DNA of 64,000 bases from positions 1 through 64,000 of the forward strand of contig NZ_CAJJWO010000018.1 in assembly GCF_905196875.1 (NCBI RefSeq). Direction: 5' to 3'. Below, one piece after another: positions 41,619 to 51,807 of the stretch; the first letter of the stretch is position 1, and each line of letters opens with the position of its first letter. The translations under genes were made by a program, and so were the position numbers. Origin of the DNA: an uncultured Parabacteroides sp. (GTDB taxonomy: Bacteria > Bacteroidota > Bacteroidia > Bacteroidales > Tannerellaceae). The notes below the pieces were generated by a model. That model was not told where the DNA came from, made no database searches, and saw only the letters and a program-made list of their open reading frames with translations.

Positions 41619-42830
41619 ATGAAAAATTTGTATCGTTATGTTATAGCATTGACTATGACAACTATGGGTATTGTCTTGACATCATGTGTGGTACAGGATG
41701 AACCGATGGAAAAAGTAATAGAGAGAGGTTTGAACCGGACAACGGAGCAAGCTTTGTTGATGGCTAAAAAGTTAGAACCGGAGGATGGGAAATTGCCGAA
41801 ATCAATAGGAAAAGACGGTAAGCTGGAAATGAGTGGTTATGGTTGGTGGTGTTCGGGATTTTATCCGGGAACGCTTTGGTATTTGTATGAAAATACCCCT
41901 ATACCGGAATTGAAAAAGTATGCCGAGTTGTATACAGCTCGTGTAGAACCTGCAAAGAATGTAACTAATAACCATGATGTCGGGTTTATGTTGAACTGTA
42001 GTTTTGGTAATGGATACCGATTAACTCAAAATCCGGCATATAAAGATGTAATGATTACCGGTGCACGTTCATTGGCAACCCGCTATAATGAACATATCGG
42101 TGTTATCCGTTCATGGGATTTCAATAAGTCCAAGTGGCAATATCCGGTTATTATTGATAATATGATGAATTTGGAGTTTCTTACAGTCGTTTCCCGTATG
42201 GCGGAAGAAAAACAGTTTTATCAGATCGCAGTGAATCATGCAAATAAGACAATGGAGCATCATTTCCGTTCTGACTACAGTTGCTATCATGTTGTATCGT
42301 ATGATACAATAACCGGTCTGCCTCATATAAAACAGACACATCAGGGATGGTCCGATGAATCGTCCTGGTCCAGAGGTCAGGCATGGGCATTGTATGGATA
42401 TACCATGATGTACCGTGAAACAGGTAAGAAGGAGTATCTTGAACTGGCAAATAACATAGCGGATTATCTGATGAATCATCCGAATATGCCGGAAGATAAG
42501 GTACCCTATTGGGACTTCGATATGCCTGAAATACCGAACACGACGCGTGATGCTTCAGCTGCTGCTATTATGGCATCTTCGTTAATAGATTTAAGCCAGA
42601 TGAATTCGAACGAGTTTGGTGGAAAATGTTTAAAAATGGCGGAGCAGCAGATTCGTTCATTGACTTCAGCCGCTTATCTGGCAGAAAAAGGTACTAATTG
42701 TAATTTTGCTTTAATGCATTCTACCGGACATTTTAGGGGTAATATTGAAGTGGATGTTCCGCTTACTTATGCAGACTATTATTATGTAGAAGCGTTGATG
42801 CGCATGAAGAAATTACTGAATGAAAAATAA
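41619..42830 (+). CDS. GH88 unsaturated uronyl hydrolase, lipoprotein
   Basis: The 403-aa protein has a lipoprotein signal (VLTSC at residues 19-23) and an (alpha/alpha)6 GH88 domain. The catalytic aspartates are Asp120 in NNHDVGFM and Asp180 in VIIDNMMNLE, with WSRGQAWALYGYTMMYRET further on. Such enzymes remove the 4,5-unsaturated uronic acid that polysaccharide lyases leave at chain ends. No lyase gene lies in this window, so the lyase must be encoded elsewhere or the substrate arrives pre-cut. It follows FecR by 12 bp and precedes the DUF2264 gene by 7 bp. Confidence 0.9.
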   Translation: MKNLYRYVIALTMTTMGIVLTSCVVQDEPMEKVIERGLNRTTEQALLMAKKLEPEDGKLPKSIGKDGKLEMSGYGWWCSGFYPGTLWYLYENTPIPELKKYAELYTARVEPAKNVTNNHDVGFMLNCSFGNGYRLTQNPAYKDVMITGARSLATRYNEHIGVIRSWDFNKSKWQYPVIIDNMMNLEFLTVVSRMAEEKQFYQIAVNHANKTMEHHFRSDYSCYHVVSYDTITGLPHIKQTHQGWSDESSWSRGQAWALYGYTMMYRETGKKEYLELANNIADYLMNHPNMPEDKVPYWDFDMPEIPNTTRDASAAAIMASSLIDLSQMNSNEFGGKCLKMAEQQIRSLTSAAYLAEKGTNCNFALMHSTGHFRGNIEVDVPLTYADYYYVEALMRMKKLLNEK

Positions 42831-42837
42831 TGTTCAT

Positions 42838-44067
42838 ATGAAAAAGTGGTTCGTCTTGTTCTTTTTATTTTCAGTTTGTTGGATGTCCGTTTTACAAGCA
42901 CAAAATAAAAAAGAGGTTCCTACAGGGGCAGAAGAGCGCAAGTTGTGGATTGAAGTTTTGACAAAGATTGCAGATCCTGTTTTGATAAATTTGGCAGATG
43001 GGACTTTAAAGCAGAATATGCCTTATGAATCTTTAGATAAAGAGCGAGGAAAGTTTTCCCATTTGGAGGCTGTAGGTCGTTTGGTGTGTGGGATAGCTCC
43101 CTGGTTGGAGCTTGGGACGGATCAAACTCCCGAAGGAAAGCTTCGTGAAAAGTATATAAACCTGACTTTGGCCGGTTTGAAAAATGCAGTAAATCCAGCT
43201 TCGCCCGACTATCTGATTTTCGGAGAACCTCATCAACCTTTGGTAGATGCCGCCTTTTTAGCGCAAGGCTTATTGCGTGCCCCTAAACAGCTATGGGGAA
43301 GAATGGATGTAAAGATCCGGGAGCGCATGGTTACGGAATTGAAGCGAAGCCGTAATATAAAACCAAATGAGAATAATTGGTTGTTGTTTGCTTCTATGGT
43401 GGAAGCCGCTTTATTGGAATTTACCGGTGAATGCGATATGCAGCGTTTGACTTATGGTGTGTTTAAATTTCGTAATCAGTGGTATAAAGGAGATGCGTTT
43501 TATGGAGATGGTCCCAGGTTTCATATGGATTATTACAATAGCTTTGTGATTCATCCTATGTTGACGGATGTTTTGGTTATCATGCGAAAACATAATTTGG
43601 AAGGCGCTGATTTTTTGAATGAACAATTATTACGACATGGTCGTTATGCAGCCCAGCTAGAGCGGTTTATTTCTCCGGAGGGGACTTTTCCGGTTGTTGG
43701 CCGGTCGATTGTTTACCGTACCGGTGCTTTCCATGCTTTGGGGCAAGCTGCATTGATGCATATATTGCCTTCTCCCGTACAAGCTGCTCAGGTGCGCTGT
43801 GCATTGACGTCTGTAATTCGGAATTTATTTTCTTCATCAGCAAACTTTGATAGACAAGGGTGGCTTCGGGTTGGTTTTAATGGCGGAGGACAGATCCGGA
43901 TTTCTGAATACTATATCAATACGGGTAGTGTTTATTTGTGCGCTACAGGCTTTCTTGCATTGGGGCTTCCTGAAACAGATGGCTTTTGGTCTATGCCTTA
44001 TACTGAGTGGACAGGGAAAAAGGCTTGGGATGGAAAACGAGTGGAGGCTGACCATGCGATCAAATGA
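42838..44067 (+). CDS. DUF2264 family protein, probable glycan-active enzyme
   Basis: The 409-aa protein has a signal peptide (cut near residue 21, ...VLQAQ) and a DUF2264 domain with an (alpha/alpha)6-barrel pattern: YESLDKERGKFSHLEAVGR, APWLELGTDQTPEGKLR, PNENNWLLFASMVEAALLEF, and YYNSFVIHPMLTDVL. Members of this family occur in polysaccharide loci, and I recall that some are glucuronidases classed as GH154; this is uncertain. It is placed directly after GH88, which hints at uronic-acid processing. Start at ATG 42838 (signal peptide MKKWFVLF); the stop codon of GH88 is 8 bp away. Confidence 0.8.
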   Translation: MKKWFVLFFLFSVCWMSVLQAQNKKEVPTGAEERKLWIEVLTKIADPVLINLADGTLKQNMPYESLDKERGKFSHLEAVGRLVCGIAPWLELGTDQTPEGKLREKYINLTLAGLKNAVNPASPDYLIFGEPHQPLVDAAFLAQGLLRAPKQLWGRMDVKIRERMVTELKRSRNIKPNENNWLLFASMVEAALLEFTGECDMQRLTYGVFKFRNQWYKGDAFYGDGPRFHMDYYNSFVIHPMLTDVLVIMRKHNLEGADFLNEQLLRHGRYAAQLERFISPEGTFPVVGRSIVYRTGAFHALGQAALMHILPSPVQAAQVRCALTSVIRNLFSSSANFDRQGWLRVGFNGGGQIRISEYYINTGSVYLCATGFLALGLPETDGFWSMPYTEWTGKKAWDGKRVEADHAIK

Positions 44068-44092
44068 GTGCGGTTAATATATGTTAAATGTA

Positions 44093-44156
44093 GAGGTGTT
44101 TATAGTGGTATTCGAAACTTACAGAGTTTAACTTTAAAAATACAGGAAAAACATGT
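44093..44156 (+). repeat. Leader repeat, copy B (before SusC)
   Basis: This copy has the same blocks as 40581-40643 (TTTATAGTGGT, GTTTAACTTTA, AAATA, AGGAAAA) ahead of an ATG. In this copy the ATG (44153) opens only an 11-codon frame ending at 44188, not a gene. Confidence 0.6.
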
Positions 44157-44216
44157 GTAACCTTAAAAATAAAATGCCTATGGTTTAAAACGGAAAAATC
44201 TTTTTATATATAAAAA

Positions 44217-44244
44217 GCAGGCTGGTGCACGAACACCAGCCTGC
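44217..44244 (+). other. Hairpin in the SusC leader
   Basis: GCAGGCTGGTG (44217-44227) and CACCAGCCTGC (44234-44244) form a perfect 11-bp stem with a 6-nt loop. No T-tract follows (GGAATATCTAAC), so it is not a classic terminator. It sits 58 bp before the SusC start, between an 11-codon frame and the gene. Confidence 0.65.
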
Positions 44245-44301
44245 CGGAATATCTAACACTCTTAGTCAAAGAAAGTATTAAACATTTAATTTTACAAAGG
44301 T

Positions 44302-47300
44302 ATGGAAAAATATACTTTGTCAGTCTTATTATGTCAAAGAAAACACTTTAAGAAGTTTTTTAATATTATGAGAATTTCTACATTATTCTTGTTTGTCTGC
44401 ATTTTCACATCTTATGCATCTAATGTAAGTTCACAGACTGCAAAAGTGAATATTACAAACACTCGTATGACAGTTGAAGCTTTTATCAAACAGGTGGAGC
44501 AAGAAACCAGTTATATGTTTGTTTATAACAAAGGAGAGATCGATGCCAATAGAACGGTTTCATTGAAAAAGGGAGAGAATGCGGTTCTTGACTGCCTGAA
44601 TGATATTTTTGAGAAATCTGGTATTTCCTATGTTTTTGAAGATGATTATATTGTATTAACAAAACGGGATAAAGAAAGAACTTCTGTTAATACTGTAGTT
44701 CAACAGTCAGGGACGGTAATTCAAGGTACGATTACCGATGAGACTGGGTTAGCTGTTATTGGAGCAAATGTTGTAGTGAAAGGTACGACTATTGGCACAG
44801 TTACGGATATGGATGGTCGATTCTCTTTGGAAGTACCTTCGGATGATGTGGTTTTAGTTGTTTCTTATATAGGGTATGCAGAACAGTTGATTCCGGTGAA
44901 AAAACAGAAAAACTGGGTAATTGTGTTGAAAGAAGATTTGCAGAGTTTGGACGAAGTGGTGGTTGTCGGTTATGGTACGCAGCGTAAAGGAAATATTGCA
45001 ACGGCTGTTACAACGGTCAAGTCGGAAACGTTACAGAACCGTCCGGTACAGACTGTGGGTGAAGCCCTGCAAGGGCACGTGCCGGGTTTGATGGTAACAG
45101 GCAAAGGTGCTCCAGGTGAAGCTCCTTCTCTCCAATTGCGTGGATCTTCTGTATTGAAAGCCGATAATTCTACAGCACCGTTGGTGTTGGTAGACGGTGT
45201 TCCTGCCGATTTTAACTTCTTGAATCCGGAAGATATCGAGAGCATCAACGTTTTGAAGGATGCCGCTTCGTCTGCGATCTACGGGTCGCGTGCTGCTAAT
45301 GGTGTCTTGTTGATCACAACGAAACGAGGAAAAGAAGGCAAACCGACGTTTCGCTATAATGGTTCCGTGGGAGTGAACACACCAATGCACATGCCCAAAA
45401 CAGTCAGCTCGGCTCAATATGCCCGCATTATGAATGAGGCTGCGGATAACATGGATCAAGGATCGGTTTATACGGTTGAACAGATAGCTAATTATGAGAA
45501 GGGAGGAGATCCGAACCGATATCCGAATACGGATTGGTTGGATTTGGCCATCCAGAATAGCGTGATGACCCGTCATGGTATCGAGGCTTCCGGCGGTACG
45601 GAAAAAGTGAAATATCTAGTGAGTGCAGGAGTCGACCATCAAACCGGCATATTTCCGATGACGCAACAGAACGTATTCAACGTTCGTTCGAGTACGGATA
45701 TCCAAATCAGCAAGAAATTAGATCTTTCTTTTGATATGCGTTATCAATTGCGGGATATGGAAGCGTTGAACAATCAAGGGGATATTTATAAGCAGATTAT
45801 TCAGTCAGATCCGACAATGGTTGCTTATTATACGGATGGAACTTATGGCTACAATGCCGGTTTCTTTACCAATCCGCTGGCTTCGTTGTATGAAGGTGGG
45901 CAGAAGTTTACAAATCGGCACGAAGCATCCGGACTTTTCAAGTTGAACTATGAGATCATCGAAGGGTTAACGTTCACGGGAATCGCCAATGTGAAATATA
46001 CCTTCAAGGGCGAGGAGTCGCAAAGCCGTAAGTTAGTTTTCAAGAATTATTTTACACAGGAAATCTTTGAACAATATCAAAATAACTTCTCTGATCGCCG
46101 TGACCAGAACAATTATTATAATTTGCAGGCATTGTTGAACTATAAAAAGAGTTTCGGCATTCATAATCTCGATATCCTGGTCGGTTACCAGCAGGAAAGC
46201 GAAGACAGCGACTGGTTGAAAGGCTCACGTTCCGGTTATCCGACGGATATTATCTGGGAACTGAACCCCGGTCCGAAAGATAACTGGAGCAATGATGGTA
46301 ATGGAGAGCATTGGGCATTGGCTTCTTTTATTGGTCGTATCAATTATGATTATGACAACAAATATATCTTGTCGCTGAGTATGCGTTCGGATGCCTCATC
46401 TCGTTTTGCAGCGGGAAATCGTTGGTCGACGTTCCCCTCTATTGCTGCTGCTTGGCGTCTTTCGCAAGAATCTTTCATGGAAGGTACGCGTGATTTTTTG
46501 GATGATTTGAAAATCCGTGCCTCTTGGGGGCAGACTGGTAATGCGAACGGATTGGGTTTGTATCCGAGCTATACGCTGGTTTCGACAGGTGGTTTGATCC
46601 TGAACAATAGCTATCAGCAGATTGCAGATCTAAAGACGATCGGGAACACGGAGTTGACATGGGAACATTCGGATATGTTCAATATTGGTATGGATGCCCG
46701 GTTGCTGAACAATCGTTTGAATTTTACGAGTGAATATTATGTCAAGAACACGCGGGATATTTTGTTGGCAATGCCGGTTCCGTTAGAGTATGGTTTCGGC
46801 AAGCCGAATGTGAATATCGGTCAGGTTCGAAATAAAGGTTGGGAATTGTCATTGGGTTGGAGCGACCGGGTGAATGATTTCGGATATAGCATCTCTGCCA
46901 ACTTGTCTGACAACCGAAGTGAAGTAGTCGACTTGGGAGATACAGGCCCGTGGAAAGGTTCGGATACCTATACGGAAGTTGGCCTGCCGTTCAACTCCAT
47001 CTACGGATATGAATCGATGGGCTTGTTCCAGTCGGATAAAGAAGTGGCGGATGACCCTTTCCAGAACTCGAATACGGAAGCCGGTGATATCCGCTACAAG
47101 GATCAAAACAACGATAACAAAATTGACGCGAACGACCGTGTCGTCTTAGGTGATCCGACTCCGCATTTTTTGTATGGTTTGAATTTGTCGTTCGATTATA
47201 AGAACTTCGATTTTGGAATGTTCTTCCAGGGGATCGGTCAGAAAGACCGGATTGTAATGGATACTTTTGTCCGCCCACTGCATAATGCTTCAGTTTTTGA

Positions 47301-47628
47301 ACACATGTTGGATTATTGGTCGCCACAGAATACGGATGCCAAGTATCCGCGTATCCTGAATAAGGAAGATGCTTCGCATAACTATGAAACTTCTGATTTT
47401 TGGATGATCAATGCTGGCTACTTACGTATGAAGAATCTGACGTTGGGCTATACCATTCCGCGGAAGGTGCTATCTTCTACCGGTTTCAGTCGTGTACGTG
47501 TCTATTTCACGGCTAATAACCTGTTCACGATTTCTGATTTCGTGCCGGGTATGGATCCGGAGGCTGCAAATGGATTTGCTTATCCGTTTGCCCGTACTTA
47601 TTCGTTTGGTTTGAATGTTCAATTTTAA
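44302..47628 (+). CDS. SusC-type TonB-dependent glycan importer with STN domain
   Basis: The 1108-aa outer membrane protein imports oligosaccharides with SusD. Order: long signal peptide (to about residue 45, ...SNVSSQ), STN signalling domain (residues ~48-115, TNTRMTVEAFIKQVEQETSY), CarboxypepD-like domain (GTITDETGLAVIGANVVV), plug (LDEVVVVGYGTQRKGNI to ITTKRGKEGKPTF) and the C-terminal barrel to a terminal Phe (SFGLNVQF). The STN domain shows that it talks to the FecR protein of this locus. It is followed by susD after 13 bp. Confidence 0.96.
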   Translation: MEKYTLSVLLCQRKHFKKFFNIMRISTLFLFVCIFTSYASNVSSQTAKVNITNTRMTVEAFIKQVEQETSYMFVYNKGEIDANRTVSLKKGENAVLDCLNDIFEKSGISYVFEDDYIVLTKRDKERTSVNTVVQQSGTVIQGTITDETGLAVIGANVVVKGTTIGTVTDMDGRFSLEVPSDDVVLVVSYIGYAEQLIPVKKQKNWVIVLKEDLQSLDEVVVVGYGTQRKGNIATAVTTVKSETLQNRPVQTVGEALQGHVPGLMVTGKGAPGEAPSLQLRGSSVLKADNSTAPLVLVDGVPADFNFLNPEDIESINVLKDAASSAIYGSRAANGVLLITTKRGKEGKPTFRYNGSVGVNTPMHMPKTVSSAQYARIMNEAADNMDQGSVYTVEQIANYEKGGDPNRYPNTDWLDLAIQNSVMTRHGIEASGGTEKVKYLVSAGVDHQTGIFPMTQQNVFNVRSSTDIQISKKLDLSFDMRYQLRDMEALNNQGDIYKQIIQSDPTMVAYYTDGTYGYNAGFFTNPLASLYEGGQKFTNRHEASGLFKLNYEIIEGLTFTGIANVKYTFKGEESQSRKLVFKNYFTQEIFEQYQNNFSDRRDQNNYYNLQALLNYKKSFGIHNLDILVGYQQESEDSDWLKGSRSGYPTDIIWELNPGPKDNWSNDGNGEHWALASFIGRINYDYDNKYILSLSMRSDASSRFAAGNRWSTFPSIAAAWRLSQESFMEGTRDFLDDLKIRASWGQTGNANGLGLYPSYTLVSTGGLILNNSYQQIADLKTIGNTELTWEHSDMFNIGMDARLLNNRLNFTSEYYVKNTRDILLAMPVPLEYGFGKPNVNIGQVRNKGWELSLGWSDRVNDFGYSISANLSDNRSEVVDLGDTGPWKGSDTYTEVGLPFNSIYGYESMGLFQSDKEVADDPFQNSNTEAGDIRYKDQNNDNKIDANDRVVLGDPTPHFLYGLNLSFDYKNFDFGMFFQGIGQKDRIVMDTFVRPLHNASVFEHMLDYWSPQNTDAKYPRILNKEDASHNYETSDFWMINAGYLRMKNLTLGYTIPRKVLSSTGFSRVRVYFTANNLFTISDFVPGMDPEAANGFAYPFARTYSFGLNVQF

Positions 47629-47641
47629 AAAGTAAGGAAAG

Positions 47642-49252
47642 ATGAAAACAGTAAAGAAATATATATATGTGATTGCTTGTTCGCTGAGCTTGGTTTCGTG
47701 TGACAGCTTTTTGACAACTCCTCCGTTGGACCAGATTTCGGAAGACCAATGGTGGAGCGACAAGAACCAATCGGAAATGATGGTGAAAGGGACGTATCAA
47801 CATATTTATGGTCCCAGTGAGGTCGCTTTGCGGGACTGCCTCAGCGACAATGCGACCCACCGTGAAGGGAAATACAAACAAATGGGTAATGGGACGTACA
47901 CGACCCAGAGTGCTGCTGTAAAGGATGAATGGAAATATGGTTCCATTGCCAAGCTCAATTATGTGTTGGAAGGTTTGGAAAAGGCAAAGGGCAATCTTAC
48001 AGAGTCGGAATATTTGCGTTATACTGCAGAGGTTCGTTTCATCCGAGCATTTATTTATTATAACATGTCATTCTTTTTTGGGGATATCCCATTGATTAAA
48101 AAAACATTAACGGTGTCGGAATCGCGCGAGGTTTCTCGTCAGCCCCGTGGAGAGGTGTTGGCCTTTGTCCTGGATGAATTGGAAAACTATGTCCTACCGA
48201 ACATCAATGCGATTGAAGTCAATGAGAGCGGACGTGTGAACGAACAGGTGGTGAATGCCTATCTTTCTCGTGTTTATTTATATGAAAAGAATTATGAAAA
48301 GGTATTGGAGTATACGGACAAGGTTATCAAATCCGGTGACTATGAACTGTATGCAGACTACGACGGCTTGTTTCGTCCACAATCCGATGGCACGAATAAA
48401 GAGGTTATTTTCGAACGCCAGTACAGTTCTCCTTTGGTTGTGCATGAACTGAATCGCAACCTTTCGTATGCCTCCGGTGTCTATTCCGGTTGGTCGCATG
48501 TGTTGGTTTTGAATGAATTGGTTGATGAATATGAATGTTTGAATGGACACTTTGTTTCCGAGTGTGAAGCGTTGGGTTGTGAGTACCATCAGAAACGCCT
48601 TAATATGGAAACGAATACGCACCGTGGAGAATATGATTTTCGTGATCCCCGCCTAGATGCAACGATCGTATGGCCGTTCAAAGAATGGGTCGTGGATGGG
48701 GCTGTTCGCGCCCGTTATGGCGTGGATGACCCGAACAGTGCCGATTACCTGCAAAAGGAGGTACATATGACCGGATATATGTGTCAGAAATGGGTCGATA
48801 TGCGTGGTGAATTTGCTGACCGTACATTGGCCGATAAGAATATGACCATACTGCGCTATAGCGATGTTTTGTTGATGCGTGCCGAAGCATTGATCGAATT
48901 GGACCGTAATCTTCCGGAGGCGGTTTCTCTACTCAACCAGATCCGCAGTCGTGTCAATATGCCGAGTATCGAAGTGGCTTCACAGTCAGTTTTGAGAGAA
49001 AAACTACGTCATGAACGGAGAATAGAAACTGCTTTTGAAGGTTTGCGTTATTTTGATATTATCCGTTGGCACATCGGTGATCAGGTGAAGAAAGGCAAAG
49101 TGTATGGCGCTCGAATGAAAGCAATCAGTGAAGATATGGATCATAAATACATAGAAGAGCGTTTTTGGGAGGACAAGATGTATCTTTTCCCCGTTCCGCA
49201 GGAGGCAATGGACAATAATCCGAACTTAGTGCAAAATGAGGGATGGGATTAA
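47642..49252 (+). CDS. SusD/RagB family glycan-binding lipoprotein
   Basis: The 536-aa surface lipoprotein (lipobox ..LVSC at about residue 20) partners SusC to trap glycan. It has the SusD pattern of four TPR-like helical pairs: DSFLTTPPLDQISEDQWW near the N-terminus, EYLRYTAEVRFIRAFIYY, LLMRAEALIELDRNLPEAVS, and LRHERRIETAFEGLRYFDI. The C-terminus is VQNEGWD. The gene lies 13 bp after susC. Glycan specificity cannot be seen. Confidence 0.95.
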   Translation: MKTVKKYIYVIACSLSLVSCDSFLTTPPLDQISEDQWWSDKNQSEMMVKGTYQHIYGPSEVALRDCLSDNATHREGKYKQMGNGTYTTQSAAVKDEWKYGSIAKLNYVLEGLEKAKGNLTESEYLRYTAEVRFIRAFIYYNMSFFFGDIPLIKKTLTVSESREVSRQPRGEVLAFVLDELENYVLPNINAIEVNESGRVNEQVVNAYLSRVYLYEKNYEKVLEYTDKVIKSGDYELYADYDGLFRPQSDGTNKEVIFERQYSSPLVVHELNRNLSYASGVYSGWSHVLVLNELVDEYECLNGHFVSECEALGCEYHQKRLNMETNTHRGEYDFRDPRLDATIVWPFKEWVVDGAVRARYGVDDPNSADYLQKEVHMTGYMCQKWVDMRGEFADRTLADKNMTILRYSDVLLMRAEALIELDRNLPEAVSLLNQIRSRVNMPSIEVASQSVLREKLRHERRIETAFEGLRYFDIIRWHIGDQVKKGKVYGARMKAISEDMDHKYIEERFWEDKMYLFPVPQEAMDNNPNLVQNEGWD

Positions 49253-49278
49253 TCTTCTTTTTGGTAATCATTTTGGAT

Positions 49279-49302
49279 GGGGACATGTTGAAAGGTGTCC
49301 CC
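49279..49302 (+). terminator. Weak terminator-like hairpin after SusD
   Basis: GGGGACA (49279-49285) and TGTCCCC (49296-49302) pair with a 10-nt loop, followed by TCCTTTATT. It may lower, but probably not abolish, transcription into the downstream enzyme genes. Confidence 0.35.
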
Positions 49303-49423
49303 TCCTTTATTGGCATGTAGCTTATGTTATTATCGGAAAATAGCAGAATATTTTACCGGGGTAACAGGTTTTGTTATCAGGGGGTAAGTATAAATGAATG
49401 TGTATTATAACTATTGGATGGAA

Positions 49424-51757
49424 ATGAAGATTTTGTGTTGGAAAACTTTTTGGTTCGCTCTATTTTTAACAGGATGTTTGTTGGATGGTAGGATGGTGAG
49501 TGCCAATGACGGTGAGGCAAACGTTTTGGATAAATTGACGACAAAGCAAATTGATTGGGAACGTTTCTTGTCCCGACATGATATGCATTGGAATGAATTG
49601 ACTGCCGATCCGGTCGAACCTGCTTATGATGGCAAGCTCCGGACCGGATATTATGCGGGAGCACTTATGGGGAACGGGTTGATAGGTACTAATCTATATA
49701 AGTTGAAGGAGAATGTTTACCGGTTGAATGTGGGGCGGAGCGATGTGACGGAGGTCAGGAAGCCTTATAACTTGTTTAATTCGGGTCGTCTTCCCATTGG
49801 ATATTTTACATTGCAACTCCGTGGAAATGTGAAGGACGAGCAGATGCACCTCTCTCTTTACAATGCTATGACAGAAGGAACTTTTACGACGGATAAGGGG
49901 AAGGTGCTGTTCAAAACGTTTGTTCATGCAGAAAAAGACTATATTGTATTTGAAACGGAAGCGGCGGGCACAGAAGTGGATTATGTGTGGGACTTTGTAC
50001 CCCAGCAAGCTATCAGTCCACGTTGTCGTCTTTCAGGTAATGTCCCTGCGGAATATTTGAACAAGGACGGTTTGGCGAATCCTTTGCCCCAAAAAAAAGT
50101 GGACGGGGATGTACATCTGTTAGTGCAAAAGCTGGTGACAGACACAACGTTCCGGACTGTTCCCCAGGTGTATGTAGTGGGATGGAAAGAGATAAAGAAA
50201 GGAAACAAACGCCGTATTTTGGCTACGGTTTCCCAAGAGAAAGACGAGGCAGCGGCTGTCGCTTCTGCCAAATTTATTATCAATGAGGGGGCGATGCAGG
50301 AGGCAAGCCGCTTGGAAAACAGCCATAGGGATTGGTGGAATGCTTTCTATAAGCAGGCGGCATTTTTATCTTTTCCAGATACCATGATTGAAAATTTTTA
50401 TTGGACCCAATATTATAAATTCGCTTCTACTGCCCGTCCGGGAAAGCCGGTTGTGGATTTGCAAGGTGTATGGCCCTCGTGGGATACTCCTTGGCCGGCG
50501 ATTTGGATGAATCTGAACATTCAGTTGACCTATTCTTGGCAGACCAAAGCAAACTTGGGATGCCTTGCTCAACCTTTGTGGGATGCTCTTTGGAGGAATC
50601 GTGATAATTTGAGGCGTAATGTGACAGATATCCCGGGGCAAGAAAACTGGTATGATGCCGCTTGCCTGCCACGTACGGCAACCTACGACTTCCACGCTCC
50701 GTTGGATCCGGCCGAAACAGTCGATAAGAACGAATATGAGGTAGGCAATCTTACGTGGACACTTTTCTATTATTGGCAATATTGCATGGCCTATGGGGAC
50801 ACGCAGCAATTGACGGAAAGAGTATTCCCTCTTTTGAAATCGGCGGTCAATTTATTTTTCCACATACGTGTTTCCCATAATGGTAAATATGGTTTGCCTC
50901 CTACTTCTTCTCCTGAATATATACAGACCAACATTGGGCCGAATGCCAATTACGATTTGGCTAACTTGCGTTGGGGGTTACAGACACTGATCGATATTGA
51001 TACGACTTACCGAATCAATGATCCGATGTTGCCCCGATGGAAAGATTTTTTAGAAAACTTGGTCGATTATCCCTATAGCCCGGAGACCGGTTTCAAAGTG
51101 AGCGACAAGTATGAATTTATGAATACTTCGCATAGGCATTATTCACATTTGTTTATGATTTATCCTTATCACATGTTGGATTGGGAGAATCCGGCAGATT
51201 GTGCCAAGATGGAGTTGAGCCTGGTTCGTTGGAAAGGTAATCGGGGTTTTTCTCGTACTGGAAAGGCTTCCATGCTGTTGAGTAAAGGGGATGGAAACGG
51301 AGCTTTGGAACAGATGCTCTTGTTTTTCCAGCATTTACTTGGGCCGAATACTTTGTATCCTGAAAATGGACCGTGTATGGAAACGCCAATGGCTGCCGTT
51401 TCTACGTTGCATGAGTTTTATATGCAGGATTGGGGTGATAAGATTAGGGTGTTTTTCGGAGTCCCTTCTTCCTGGAACGATGCTTCGTTTGTCAATCTGC
51501 GTGCTAACGGTGCTTTTTTGATAAGCGCGACACGGAAAGCGGGGCGGAATACGCTTATACAGGTGGAGAGTGAAAAAGGGGGGATTTGCCGGTTGCAGAC
51601 AGGCATGTCGGTTGCAAACCTTCAAGTGGTTGATTTGACTGGAAAAGCAAGAAAGTTTACCGTAGTTTCTGAACTGGATGGGACGATTGAGATGCTGATG
51701 GTAGCAGGTGAAATCGTCCAGGTGATGGATAAAAGCAGGGGAACAGGCCGGAGATAA
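49424..51757 (+). CDS. GH95-like glycoside hydrolase, divergent
   Basis: The 777-aa protein has a lipoprotein-type signal (FLTGC at about residues 13-17) and a GH95 layout: an N-terminal beta domain from about residue 45 and an (alpha/alpha)6 barrel. It retains the catalytic-region Asn pair NLN (363-365), Glu498 in SPEY, and HRHYSHLF. In the segment matching the family's QIDGNFG block it has CMETPMA, with Glu653 in place of Asp. Several conserved GH95 blocks are weak (TYSWQT where MNYW is usual), so the substrate may not be fucose. An upstream in-frame ATG at 49394 is possible. Confidence 0.8.
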   Translation: MKILCWKTFWFALFLTGCLLDGRMVSANDGEANVLDKLTTKQIDWERFLSRHDMHWNELTADPVEPAYDGKLRTGYYAGALMGNGLIGTNLYKLKENVYRLNVGRSDVTEVRKPYNLFNSGRLPIGYFTLQLRGNVKDEQMHLSLYNAMTEGTFTTDKGKVLFKTFVHAEKDYIVFETEAAGTEVDYVWDFVPQQAISPRCRLSGNVPAEYLNKDGLANPLPQKKVDGDVHLLVQKLVTDTTFRTVPQVYVVGWKEIKKGNKRRILATVSQEKDEAAAVASAKFIINEGAMQEASRLENSHRDWWNAFYKQAAFLSFPDTMIENFYWTQYYKFASTARPGKPVVDLQGVWPSWDTPWPAIWMNLNIQLTYSWQTKANLGCLAQPLWDALWRNRDNLRRNVTDIPGQENWYDAACLPRTATYDFHAPLDPAETVDKNEYEVGNLTWTLFYYWQYCMAYGDTQQLTERVFPLLKSAVNLFFHIRVSHNGKYGLPPTSSPEYIQTNIGPNANYDLANLRWGLQTLIDIDTTYRINDPMLPRWKDFLENLVDYPYSPETGFKVSDKYEFMNTSHRHYSHLFMIYPYHMLDWENPADCAKMELSLVRWKGNRGFSRTGKASMLLSKGDGNGALEQMLLFFQHLLGPNTLYPENGPCMETPMAAVSTLHEFYMQDWGDKIRVFFGVPSSWNDASFVNLRANGAFLISATRKAGRNTLIQVESEKGGICRLQTGMSVANLQVVDLTGKARKFTVVSELDGTIEMLMVAGEIVQVMDKSRGTGRR

Positions 51758-51807
51758 ACCAGGAACTGCTAATAATGTTTGTTTGAGGATTTAATTTAAG
51801 ATAGAAA

